Assembly: GCA_963573385.1 (NCBI GenBank)
Contig: CAUYLG010034812.1
Coordinates: 62,001-126,000, forward strand
From: Cacajao melanocephalus
Lineage: Eukaryota > Chordata > Mammalia > Primates > Pitheciidae
Length of the DNA: 64,000 nt
Reading direction: 5' to 3'
Position 1 is the stretch's first letter. Each line of letters begins with the position of its first letter. Below the pieces are notes generated by a model, which was not told the DNA's origin, ran no database searches, and was given only the letters and a program-made list of their open reading frames with translations. The translations under genes and the position numbers were made by a program. Of the stretch, positions 27,251 to 37,820 are shown one piece after another.

Positions 27251-27752
27251 ACTTGCAGTATTTTTTTTTTAAACTAGAAAATAGGGCTATCTCAAAGTTA
27301 TCGACTTTTTAAAAAGTGGTCCTTTAAAATTTAAGAACCATGGGTGACACATTTTTTAAATGTTCGCACACATGCAAAGGAAATTTCTGGACTTGCTTTT
27401 AAGTCAGTATTATTTAAATGACAGTCAAGGGTAGCCTCTCATATTAAATTTACGTGTGGAAATATTAAAAGTCTTTAAAAATAACAGACTAGGAAAGAAC
27501 ACTGTTCCCCTGGATTCACACTGCTCATTAGAAACAAAACCTCTGTCAAGATTATAATTTATAACAACACACTTCACATTTTGTCAATTTGAGGCTTTCT
27601 TCACCAGAACCAAGTTATTCCCTCACCTACACAATTCAGAACAATCCCCAGAGCATCCTCTCTGGGTTAGAGAGACTTTGGGAACAGTGTGGTACAACCC
27701 AGTCTCCCGTGTTTATCAGGACAGTCGGCTTGACTTTCAGAAGTCCACCTAC

Positions 27753-27835
27753 CTTGCATGTCAAAGACCGGGTGCAGGGCTTCTTGGTGTCGAGATCAAT
27801 AACCCCACAGTGGATGTCAGGATCAAACTCTCTTT
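27753..27835 (-). CDS. ATXN7: ATXN7 exon 8, SCA7 zinc motif
   Basis: 83 nt, residues 338-365. The acceptor is cttttgacag|AAAGAG and the donor TGCAAG|GTAGGT. It encodes EREFDPDIHCGVIDLD then TKKPCTRSLTCK: three zinc ligands C347, C358 and C364 of the SCA7 domain, which in SAGA contacts nucleosomal histones. D344 in FDPD is the described second caspase-7 site. Confidence 0.97.
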
Positions 27836-28307
27836 CTGTCAAAAGAACACAGGCATTACATGCAGACTGCCAAACTCTCCTCCATGTATTTTGTAAGTAA
27901 GAAAATAGAAGAAATCAACAGTTAAATTCTAGCTGGAATAAAATCCACATTAACAATAAATAAAGAATTTACAACATGTGAGTACTGCAACAAAGCAGCA
28001 ACATCACTAAGACAGTGCGTGACTACTGCCATCAGATGACAGGAAAGATATTGTTTAAGTCTGTATTATTTCCTTCAGAAATACACCACTAGAAAGCTAC
28101 TTTTATATGATCTACATACACACACATTCTCATGCTCTTTAAAAACCAAGGGTGAAGAGAACAAGCATATTAACTAAGGAACTTCCTCTTAAAGGTGAAG
28201 TTGACCAGTTTTAAAAATAGGAATTCTTGATTGCAGTTGATTTGCTCCCCATAAATGCCCATTTAATATGTAGAGAAGCATTATGAAGAAAGAAAATTTG
28301 AAGTTAC
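27836..28307 (-). other. ATXN7: ATXN7 intron 7
   Basis: A short 472-nt A/T-rich intron; no repeats or extra exons seen. Confidence 0.85.
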
Positions 28308-28567
28308 CTGATAATCTCTTATTTAAAAATTTCCTATTATTGGAACTGTCTTCAGATTTCTTTTCCAGAGCGGGCGGTGCAGGAAGCCCTTTGCCATTCA
28401 GAATCTGTCCAGGTGAAGGCAAGGTTGGCTTTGGTATTGAGGGGCAGTTAAGGCCAGGCTTGACTAAGGAACTCACAGTAGCAGGACAGGTTGGCCCCAC
28501 CGCAGATTTCAGTAGTGTGCCATCCATTTTCGGATGAATCTTTTCCACTTTCACAGAGGGCGTCATG
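28308..28567 (-). CDS. ATXN7: ATXN7 exon 7, SUMO and caspase sites
   Basis: 260 nt, residues 251-338. The acceptor is ctatgacag|CATGAC and the donor TTATCAG|GTAACT. It starts IMTPSVKVEKIHPKMDG: VKVE is a consensus SUMO site (K257) and D266 after KM is the described first caspase-7 site. It continues with a Pro-rich linker (PSIPKPTLPSPGQ) to KFLNKRLSE. Confidence 0.97.
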
Positions 28568-30569
28568 CTGTCATAGAAGAAGTGAGAAAACCAGTGCCTG
28601 AGTGCCTCAGCAGCCCCCAGGTGAATGGTGAGGCAGAGGGATGAGGTAGAGCCTGGGTCTACCCAAGTGCTGAACAGGGCCAGCCTCTTGGAGGCTCCTT
28701 ATGAATTTTGTTAGTAAGGTTCACAATTATTAAGTCAATAGCACTTCTGGTGAGGCAAAACCCTCAGTGGACCATCAAATTTACCTGGCCTTTTATCGTT
28801 TCAGAAAAATTTTACACGAGTCTATGGGAGCCTTAGACCTGATACCCAATGCAATGCAATTCTGTAAGAAGCAAAACATGAGAAGTAGAGTCTAAAAGAA
28901 CCAAAGACAATCTACAGAACCCTTAGAGAATCTTTCTAGGACTGCCATTTTTAAGAAAGAATTTATCAAAACAAAGTAAACTTCTAAGTGAGCAAGTATT
29001 TCCAACAATGTCACTAAAGACTTAGGAGAATTCAAACATGCTTAATAACATAACTCAAAGAAGAGGTTATTTGCTTCTGTCAATAAGGGAGATCAGTGTT
29101 TAATAAATATATGTTGTGTTACTAAAGTGGTAATTCTCCAGTCCTTGAAAGATGTTTCTATGACAAGAGCTTAGGGAATGCCCGTGCCATTAACAAAGAA
29201 ATGAATCTTGGAATTTTATTGACACTATCATTTTGCTTGGTAAAACTGAAAATACTGGTAGGAAGCTAACAACTGTCCTGGTTCCTATCTAAATCCCTAG
29301 CTCTAAGTTAAGACGATCTGAATCAATGAGGTTGTGTAAACTTTGTTCAGTGGAGTCACTGCTCTAACAGCTGTTAGGCTGGCCAGTGACTTACACACAA
29401 CACTGGCAGTTTTTCTGGCTTTGAGACAGCTCCTGGAACAAAAACCAAGCTTGCTGTACTATACTTCTGACAGAATAAAAGGGGCTGGGGGCTTAGCAAC
29501 CAGAACAAACAGCCCCAAACAGCTGTACCTGGAATAGCTTGAGAGCAGCAGAGACACTGCAAGATGGCACATCCTCTCCCAGCTGGCAAGGTCCTTATGC
29601 AGCAGCAGGTGCTGGACCTCGCCCTGAGATTAACCAGGTTACCAGACCTTGGACCTATGACCTCCAAAGGCAGGCTGGCCCGGGAAAAGCCACCGGCCAC
29701 CAGGCTAAGGGATGCTATGACAAGGTGAGGTTATGTTTTTATGGGAATGTATGGCCACTCCCTCACGTGACCGAGAAGCCTGCCAATCTACTGAGCAACC
29801 ATGGAAACTTGCCAAAGCCATACTTGGCAGGTGTGAACCCCTTTCAGTCTTCCCTCATCACTGCTGTGATGTGAACCTAAGGCTGAGAGGAGGAAGCACT
29901 GCTTCCCTATTTGCTCTGCAGACCCCAGAAAATTATATAGCAGCATCTGGGAATCTCTGCAACTTTTTATCATTGCTATTATCAACAGCAGCAGTAGAAA
30001 GAGTGCCAGTATCCATTCATTAACTGTCTCCTATGGCCAGACACTTAGGTGCTGGACATATATTAACTAGAATATTCCTAATAACCCAACACAGTCACTG
30101 TTATTCTTAGACTCAGAAAGAAATGGTGCCTTGCCCAAATCCCTACAGCTAAAAAGTGACAAAAGTGGGACATAAATCCAGACCTATGTGTCTTGAGGCC
30201 TTCTTGGACAAAACTCCCCCAACTCACTAGGCTTCCTTGTCCTCATCTGGAAAATGAGGATAATAAAAGTATTTATTCCATAGGGTTGTTATGATAAGTG
30301 ACATAGTATACACATAAAGTTAGGTTTCAGTAGCTAGCATCCAAGAATCGATCGATAAATATTATTAACCTTATAATCACTGCTATTACTACTCTGAAAA
30401 GTTTTCTATGACACGATAGGGAAACATTGAGAAATAATATAACATACATTTGAATTCTTCCCCAAGTGGGCTCTCTTTTATATTATTCACAGGCACTCTC
30501 AGATGCCACTGGTGTACATAGTTCCATTTCCAGCAGGTAAGCTTTAAAAACCCTCCTGGCCATACTCAC
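28568..30569 (-). other. ATXN7: ATXN7 intron 6
   Basis: Holds two MIR pieces (30010-30400). The segment 29340-29900 is richer in GC and open in two overlapping frames, with an aataaaaggggctgggg motif, and may be an old LTR; I could not assign it. The rest shows nothing named. Confidence 0.75.
30010..30400 (+). mobile_element. Two adjacent MIR fragments
   Basis: 30020-30190 carries ttggccagacacttaggtgctggac...aaatggtgccttgcccaa; 30228-30400 carries tcctcatctggaaaatgagg...tagggttgttatgataag, both MIR core sequence. Confidence 0.65.
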
Positions 30570-30822
30570 ATTCTACCATGGGGGACTCTACTTTGCTGAA
30601 TGGGATGCATTGGCCTGGTGTTCCCCCTGAGCTGCAGTTTCTCTTTGGGCGATTTCAACAACTTGGAACTTGATGAGGATGTGCTAAGAACACCTCCACT
30701 GGAAGAACGGTTGCTTCCACTTGCACTGCCTCCTTTGCTTTTGGACAGAGAAGGGAAGAAGGAAAATACTGAAGTAGGAGGAACAGCCAAAGAAGGTTTG
30801 CTGGATGAGCTATGTCTTCTTT
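30570..30822 (-). CDS. ATXN7: ATXN7 exon 6
   Basis: 253 nt, residues 167-251. The acceptor is cgttttccttttcag|AAAGA and the donor GGTAGAAT|GTGAGT. It completes the zinc finger with E-R-R-H (H170), then encodes SSSSKPSLAVPPTSVFSFFP, a Ser/Gly-rich linker and KLLKSPKEKLQLRGNTRPMH. It is the common acceptor for both exon 5 and the proposed alternative first exon at 42.8 kb. Confidence 0.97.
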
Positions 30823-32462
30823 CTGAAAAGGAAAACGAAGAAAAAAGATATCATGTTTCTGGCAAATCTCAAATGTAATTCTGGAAGAATTCCCTGAAAT
30901 CAATATAATCAATATATATACTTAATGTATCATTAAGTGAAGATATGTTGAACCCAGCAGCCTTCAGAAATGGCTTATCTAGGCCCCACAGACTTACTTA
31001 ACATTCTAGGAACTGGCCCTTCTGTTTCTGAAGTATCGTAGCATAAAGAGTTGTATCACATATACCCATCGGGAAATTAAACAACCATCCCAAACATGAG
31101 AATATTGCCTTTTCGGTTTTGCATGCTAGAAATGAACCTCATTGGCTCCATCTCGCACTGAGAGGAAAATTATTCAACTGCAGCGCTCTGCCAATTGACA
31201 CTGCATGCGGTTCTTTCTTCCTTTCTAACACAGCACCTCTCTGATTTTCAAAATAGCAAAATCTTAAGAAACAAGTTGAATCTTCTTTTTTTTTCCCCCA
31301 TCACTACCCACCAGCATATGACACCAAATAAGAATGTTTCTAGGGTTATCTTACCATTCCTTAAGAATCTGTGCTGAAATTTTCCAGTGAATCATTTTAC
31401 TTCCCCCCGCCTCCTTTTTAAATAATCTCACTTGACTACAGATGGCATAGCTCCGGTTCACACCACTAAGATGCCAAAGGCACAAGACAAAAATACCACA
31501 AATAGCTACGCCTGTTTTTTAAACCAGGAAGTAATTCATGGTTAAGTATAGACTACAAAGGTTTAGCTGAAAATAAATCTGTCCACTGGAGAATCAGGTT
31601 TTCTCAGAGTAAGGTAATCCGTACTAATATAAATCAAGAGCTGCTGAAGAATGTTACTATCAGAAACAAATAAATTATTTGGTAATTTTATCCACTTGAG
31701 TACCTCAGTGGCTGCCTTTAATTAATTAATTTAAAATTACACATTTGCTTAACTCTAAATTTTAAAACGCATGTGATCCAACAATGACTTATCACAATAC
31801 AGGAGCTATACGAGTATTTAAAACATTAGGTACATGAGAATCAATGACCACAAGTAAGACTTCAACAGTTTATTTCCAAAGGTCTTCTTACAGTAGTCCT
31901 GAGCTTTTTGGTAAAACTATGGTGACTTATGCCTGGAAGGGCAGTACTTCAATGATGCTTTATGAAGTACTTAAGACTGTGTTCCACACCAGGACAAAAT
32001 TATTATCCTAGCTATAATGTACAGACAAAATTCAAATATCTAATCTCCAACTCAACTACACAAAGGCTACAATCAAGCTAAGAAGGTTAAATTGATAGTG
32101 ATTTATAAGTGCTTTTTGCTTTTTGTTCACTCCAATATGAAAGTTATGCATAAGGAAGAAAAATCTAAAACAAATTCAGTTAACAGTTTTCTAAATTTGG
32201 CATCTGATGATTTTTTTTTAATTTTAGTTTTGCTCTCTTTTCTGATCCCAAAACACTCTGAACATCCTTTTAAGCATCAGCACTTGTCAGCCAGGACTGT
32301 AAACATGTGTTTGCAGTTTTGTCACCTGCCTCAAATGATAAAGCTTCTGTGAGCCATGTCTCTATCATCTTTCTCTGTAAGGCATGGGACAGAGGTCTTC
32401 AATTAACTTCTGCATGACTGGTAAAGCTTTTCTTGTGAAAAGGAGTGATTTTTGGAAGGCCC

Positions 32463-33110
32463 TAGACCAGTGGTTGTCAACCTTGGCTATCCACTGGAAT
32501 AATAAAAGGAGCTTTAAAAACACTGATGCATAGGTCCCTCCCTCAGAGACTGTGATTTAATTCGTTTGGAGTATAGACTAGGCATTCAGATTTTGACGAG
32601 TTTCCCTGTTTGATTCTACTGTGCAGCCACAATTGAGACACTACCCTAGACTAGGCTAATGCCTCAAGAACCATTAACCACAGCTGAGTAAGTTAGCATC
32701 TGCATTGCACTGAGAATACTACCTGGTATAAGGCACTAAAGGGTTTGTCAAAGTTCACTGCAACTACTTGTCCTCAACTAGTGTTTTCCAAACTTCCATC
32801 AACTGCAAACTATTTTTGTTGTTCTTACCAAAGACACATAAAATACTATTTCTTTTACTCGACATTTTAATTTACATTATCAATTCCATCATCTCCTCCT
32901 CCTCCTCTTTACTCTAATATTAACCAGTCTCTCATGGGAGCATCACTGGTATTTTGGACAGGACAATTCTTCATACAGGATTTCAAGAATGTTAGCATTC
33001 CTAGTCTCTTACTGCTTAATCACCAGTAGTTCCCGTCTGCCAAAGACAACCTGAAACCACCCCCCAATCCATTTCCAGATGGGCCCCAGGGTGAAGCAGG
33101 GCACCTCTAC
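32463..33110. mobile_element. MER5-type and second hAT-Charlie remnants
   Basis: 32463-32650 starts accagtggttgtcaaccttggc and follows the MER5A order (ctttaaaaacactgatgc...). 32915-33110 (catcactggtattttggacagg...agttcccgtctgccaaag) looks like an antisense hAT-Charlie MER-type piece; its family is uncertain. Confidence 0.55.
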
Positions 33111-33439
33111 CTTCAGATAAGATAGATTTTTCCAAAACAACAGCATCTGTTAAACAGTAAGCTGAAGTTCAATAAGCTTATTATATAAACATAACTAAAC
33201 ATTGAAATATTCATCCATGTTTATATACAAAAATCATCTTGTGTACCCCCTGAAACAGTGCACTAAAATAGCATGTCTGTGGTATGCAGATGACAGAGAA
33301 AACACTCAACTAGAACTCTGACTTTTAAGAAATACACTCTAGGTATCAATTCTCAAGCAGGTGTCTCAGGGCAAATGTGTGATGTATTTTCTTTGAAGAC
33401 CAAATGATTAGATAAAATTCTTGATCAAATTAAATACCT

Positions 33440-34043
33440 TCAATTCTGTTACAAAGCATGTTTTGAGAATGCAAATGTATTCCAAAGCCACTGATATACT
33501 ATGAAACAATTTGAATATACTGAAATTTTGCATTTGCTTTTTCGTAATTTTTGTTTGTAAGAAATACTAGGTGAACACAGAAAACTATCCTGGCTGAAAT
33601 GAGCCACATGGGAAAACACAAAATGCACACTCCTCGAACTTCCACCATCCAACTCAATTCACTGCCATGGGTATTATCAACCACACCCAAACACATCTGA
33701 TGCTACAATTTTTCATCCAATTTCAGAAAACCTCCTTCCACCACTTCACGGTCAAGCTGCAACCCTTCCCAAGCCTTCCACAAGCAAATGCCAGATCTTT
33801 TCAAGGTAACTGCCATGTTTATTCTAGTATTTATGTATTTTTTGACCATTTAACATTTGTTAAGACGGTCCTACCATTTTCATTACATTCCTATGTTTTT
33901 CTGTGTGTGTCACTGATGAGGTCTTTGAGTGCTGTGCCATAACCCTGTTTTCCCAATAACCCTCATGTGGTTTCTGTTGCATAATTTTGCATTGTGCAGT
34001 AATTTTTTAGGAATGCATGTTGTGTTATAGCAGAACTGACTGT
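33440..34043 (+). mobile_element. Non-autonomous DNA transposon with TIRs, copy 1
   Basis: The left end (caattctgttacaaagcatg) and the reverse complement of the right end (ttatagcagaactg: cagttctgctataa) match, giving a roughly 600-bp element. Its left 350 bp is about 80% identical by eye to copy 2 at 35.6 kb. I could not assign the family. Confidence 0.6.
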
Positions 34044-35577
34044 AACTTTAAACTTGTACTTTCAATTTTCTATTCCCATCATTGTCCATCCTCCCTATTT
34101 TCTTTAGTTAGCATCTTCTTTTCTTGCCTATTAACTCTTATTATGGGATTCAGCACTAGAAAATCAAGGTTAAAAGCTTCCTCACATTAAAAGTCTGCTG
34201 ATGTATCAATGATGTTTCCAAAAAATTCTATTTTCTACTTCAATAACAGTAAAAACTATTTAAAAACTAAGAATGACAATCTATCATGTGAATTTTTCAT
34301 TCACTGAAACTTGAAACAGATTGTGTGTGTGTGGTGTGTGTAACTAACTAAGATTCTGGCTGAAAAGTGCCAGCTCAAATTCTTGTCATGCTACTGAACT
34401 AAGCTGTTCCTTAACATCATGGACTGGAAACGTGTTCTGTGAAAAGTACAGCATCTGGCCTCCCCGCCACAAGAAAGCTCCTAAGGAGGAAAACCAAATT
34501 TAATTATAGTTGAGTTGGACTCCCCTCATCCTTTCACTGTGAGTTCTTGTTTTTCATAAAATTTTAAACTGGGCTTCTAGCTTTAAAAAAGTGTTCCCAG
34601 ATCAGAAGAGAAATGGGCAAGTTATAGGTAGGGTTATGGACCCCATATTAAATGGACAAAGTGGTGGCCAGATGCTGAGCACAACTGCAATGTGGTCTGC
34701 TGGGGAGTCCAAGTTGCGTTTTCAAAGTGCTCCTCTCTCCAGGATCTGGCACCAGCCCAGAGAAAGCACACTCTGTCCCTGAATGAGGAGGGCATGATGA
34801 ATGGCTCCAGCAAGGGAGAGACAGGCCAACTGACAGGCAAGTACAGACACAAGGAAAGAGCAGAGACAAAGAAAGACAAACACGCCTAACTGTGTATGTG
34901 TATATTGTGCTGAGGAGAAGAGAGGGAGACGGAGCTTCGTGGGGCTCCTTCCCCTTGTGGCTTCAATAAGTCTCACGGTAAGGGCAGGATCTTAGTGGTG
35001 TAAGAGAATGGACAATTCTCTATAGGTCTCCAAAAATAGAATGCAACCGAGAATACTGAGCTTTTAATTCTTAATTCAGCTGAGATTTTTTTCTTTATAG
35101 TAAGTATTAACACCCAGGTACACACCAAAAAGGAGTTCAAAGCAAATAATCAGATCTTTTTATATCATAAATAGTGCTCTGAAAACAACTAAAAATAATT
35201 TATAATGAGCAAGTGTCAAAATTGGGGCACAAATCTAAAGAACAGTCAAAACAAATTATAACTCCAAATGCTAATATTCATACTTGAAAAAAATCTAGGA
35301 TATATGTCAAACTTTTTAAAAAGTGGTTATTCCTCAGAATATAGCTCTATTTTTTAAAACGTTTGTGTATTGTTTTTCTGTAATGAATACACTTTACTTG
35401 GTTATCAAATACATACTTCTAAAGAAGAAAAATCTGGTGTTCTGGTCTCAATTTTACACATGCCAAAATAAAGCAAGGCATACTATCATTCCTGAGCATA
35501 GTATCAATTTGTCCCATTCTCAATGGGTATCATACAAATGGCTAACTACTAAGAAACCCTCACAGAACTTGAATAAC

Positions 35578-35945
35578 CTCAGTTCTACTATAAAGCATGT
35601 TTTGAGAATGGAAACGCATTTCAAAGTCACCAAATTTGTCAAATTTCAATGTGTTCAAAGAAACAATTTGAACACATTGAAATTTTGCATTTGCTTTGTC
35701 ATGATTTTTGTCTGTAAGAAAGACTAGGTGAACACAGAAAACTGTACCTGGTTAAAATGAGCCATGTGGTTAGACACAAAATGGACACCCCTCAAACTTC
35801 TACCATCTACCTCAGTTCACACTATGGGTGTTATTAACCACATCCAAACACATATGATGCTACAGTTTTTCATCCAATTTCAGATAACCTCTTCCCACCA
35901 CTTCATGGTAACTCACAACCTGCAACTCTTCCCATACCCTTTACT
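35578..35945 (+). mobile_element. Same DNA transposon, copy 2, truncated at its right end
   Basis: Starts cagttctactataaagcatg and shares agcatgttttgagaatg, gaaattttgcatttgcttt, aggtgaacacagaaaact and tttttcatccaatttcaga with copy 1 in the same order and orientation. Homology stops near 35945. An inner segment here, aatttcaatgtgttcaaag/caatttgaacacattgaaatt (about 35640-35685), forms a perfect-looking inverted repeat not seen in copy 1. Confidence 0.6.
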
Positions 35946-36055
35946 TAGGGCTCTTTTTTTGTATCTTAATAAAAACCTTTTACTAATCTTTTATAATCCA
36001 AACAACTGGCTGATGAGAAATCTCGCCTTCAACAACAACAACATCAACAACAGCT

Positions 36056-36280
36056 GCTACTGTGTATTGTGTAGAAACCACATGCCAGGCACCATGCTAT
36101 GGTATTTACATGGATTATCTCATTCAATCCTGACCATCTTTCTAACAAAGCAGATACTATCATTATCCCCACTTTCCAGATGAGGAAGCCAAGGCTTTAA
36201 AGGACTCAAGTCAGTCGTCCAACACCACATGGTTACTGAAGAGGCAAAGATGGATGCAATCCCAGGCAGGCTGACTCTAA
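36056..36280 (+). mobile_element. MIR
   Basis: catgccaggcaccatgctatgg...ggattatctcattcaatcctgacc...cactttccagatgaggaagcc is the typical MIR order. Confidence 0.75.
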
Positions 36281-36612
36281 CACTTGGGTGAAAGCACAAG
36301 GCAACTTGCCTGCTCTTAAATGGCATTATTAGCAAATCATAATACATGATCCAAAAGCAGAGAGAAAGCAGGGGTAAAGGTGAGGGTTGGGGCATAGAAC
36401 AGTCAGAAGCCCATCTTCCCCAAGTGCTCAGCAAAAGCAGGTTGTTAGCATACAAATTTGTATAGGCCGAATATCTGTCATTGATGACAGTTTTTTGGTA
36501 TATTCAGGGTGAGATCCAGAATATGTTTAAGGGAAATTCAGATTGTTTTAGATTTCATCTTTCCATTTTGGAAGTTGCTATCCTAAAAATCAGCTATGGG
36601 TATGTCAGCCAG

Positions 36613-37180
36613 TGTAGCAGTTTTTTGCTTGGAGGGTCCTAAAGCATCCAATATGGTTTTGATAGAGGCAGGCAAATGCCTAGATAGACAGGGGAAGGTC
36701 TCTGACGAAACCCCACCTCCAGGTCGAAGACAATTTAAAACCTGAAAGCCAAGCTACAAGTTAAATCCTTGGACTTGACTGAGAATTTGTCTGCCTGTTT
36801 GGCACACTTTCCTCTGATTGGTCCCCAGCCTTCACCTATTTTATATATACCTACGCTTTCCAAATTGGTTTTTCTACACTGTCATGCCTACCTTTGCGTT
36901 GTGCCTTTGGTTTAAACATTTTTGCATACTCACAAACCAATCGGCATGCACGCCCCATTCTGAGTCCATAAAGGGCCCCAGACCCAGCCACCACACGGGC
37001 AAACCATTCCCTTCTCCCCAGGTCCCCTCTCTGCTGAAAGCAGTTTTCATCACTCAATAAAATTCTTCTCCGCCCTTCTCACCCTCTCATGTTCTACATA
37101 TCCTCATTCTTCTTGGGTGCAATAAAAGAGCTCAGGAACCGCCAAACACAGGTACAACCTATAACACAGGCAAGCTGCGG
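36613..37180 (+). mobile_element. Solo LTR of an ERV1-type endogenous retrovirus
   Basis: Starts about tgtagcagttttttgcttgg and contains paired CCAAT-like boxes, a cataaag TATA-like box near 36967 and AATAAA at 37056-37061 followed by a T/C-rich stretch, in the order U3-R-U5. No gag/pol/env sequence flanks it, so it is a solo LTR. The exact family and the right border are uncertain. Confidence 0.65.
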
Positions 37181-37595
37181 CACACCCAACGTGGCCAAGG
37201 AAGGCCCAGGCAGGGCATCGCTGGCCGGGCATCCCTGGCTTGCAGAGTGACCAAGAAGAAAAATCCTGCATCAGTTTGAAGAGTGAATTGTGACAGAATG
37301 TACCAATCGGGGCTGTCTTTATAGGTTGGCTAAAAAGAATCAACTTACACAGTTTCCAGATGAACATGCTCTATAAAAGACCATCAGCAAAAACCTGTTC
37401 AGTAAGGTAAGGGGGGACCCACCAACCAATACACAATACAACATGCATGCTTCTAGTCACTCTCAGGTTGTTTATGGTCACCTTCCCAGCAGAGGCTCAG
37501 GGCTGCTAGGTACAGTCTTGGTATGTATGGGCTGAGTAATCAGCCTGAATAGAATCCACATCAAATAAAAATACTTCTTAAAAGATTACCTGAAA

Positions 37596-37820
37596 AGGGC
37601 AAGAACTTTAGAGTCAGGGACATGTGGGTTCATATCCTTGCTCTGCCAGTTACTAGTTGGGTGACCCTGGGCAACCAGCTCACTCCATCCTCGTTGGCAG
37701 CGTCTTCAACTGCCAAGCCTACTTTGCAGCGCTGCTGGGGATTAAACGATAAAGAGTTGCAAAGCCTACAGCACAGAGCCTACTATGGACCAGGTACTGG
37801 GAATTCAACAGCGCATAAGA
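37596..37820 (+). mobile_element. MIR
   Basis: actttagagtcagggacatgtgggttc...ctctgccagttactagttgggtgaccctgggcaa matches the MIR 5' and core region. Confidence 0.75.

Larger units (their letters stand above)
22646..27752 (-). other. ATXN7: ATXN7 intron 8
   Basis: Contains an L2 stretch (24430-24930), an L1M 3' fragment (25540-26095) and an Alu monomer (27126-27250). The stretches 22.7-24.4 kb and 26.1-27.1 kb are A/T-rich and I recognise nothing in them. Confidence 0.8.

Noticed and set aside
29374..29874. Overlapping open frames of 108 and 111 codons on opposite strands in intron 6.
   Set aside because: No splice sites, no recognisable domain and no conservation evidence; perhaps an old LTR, not a gene.
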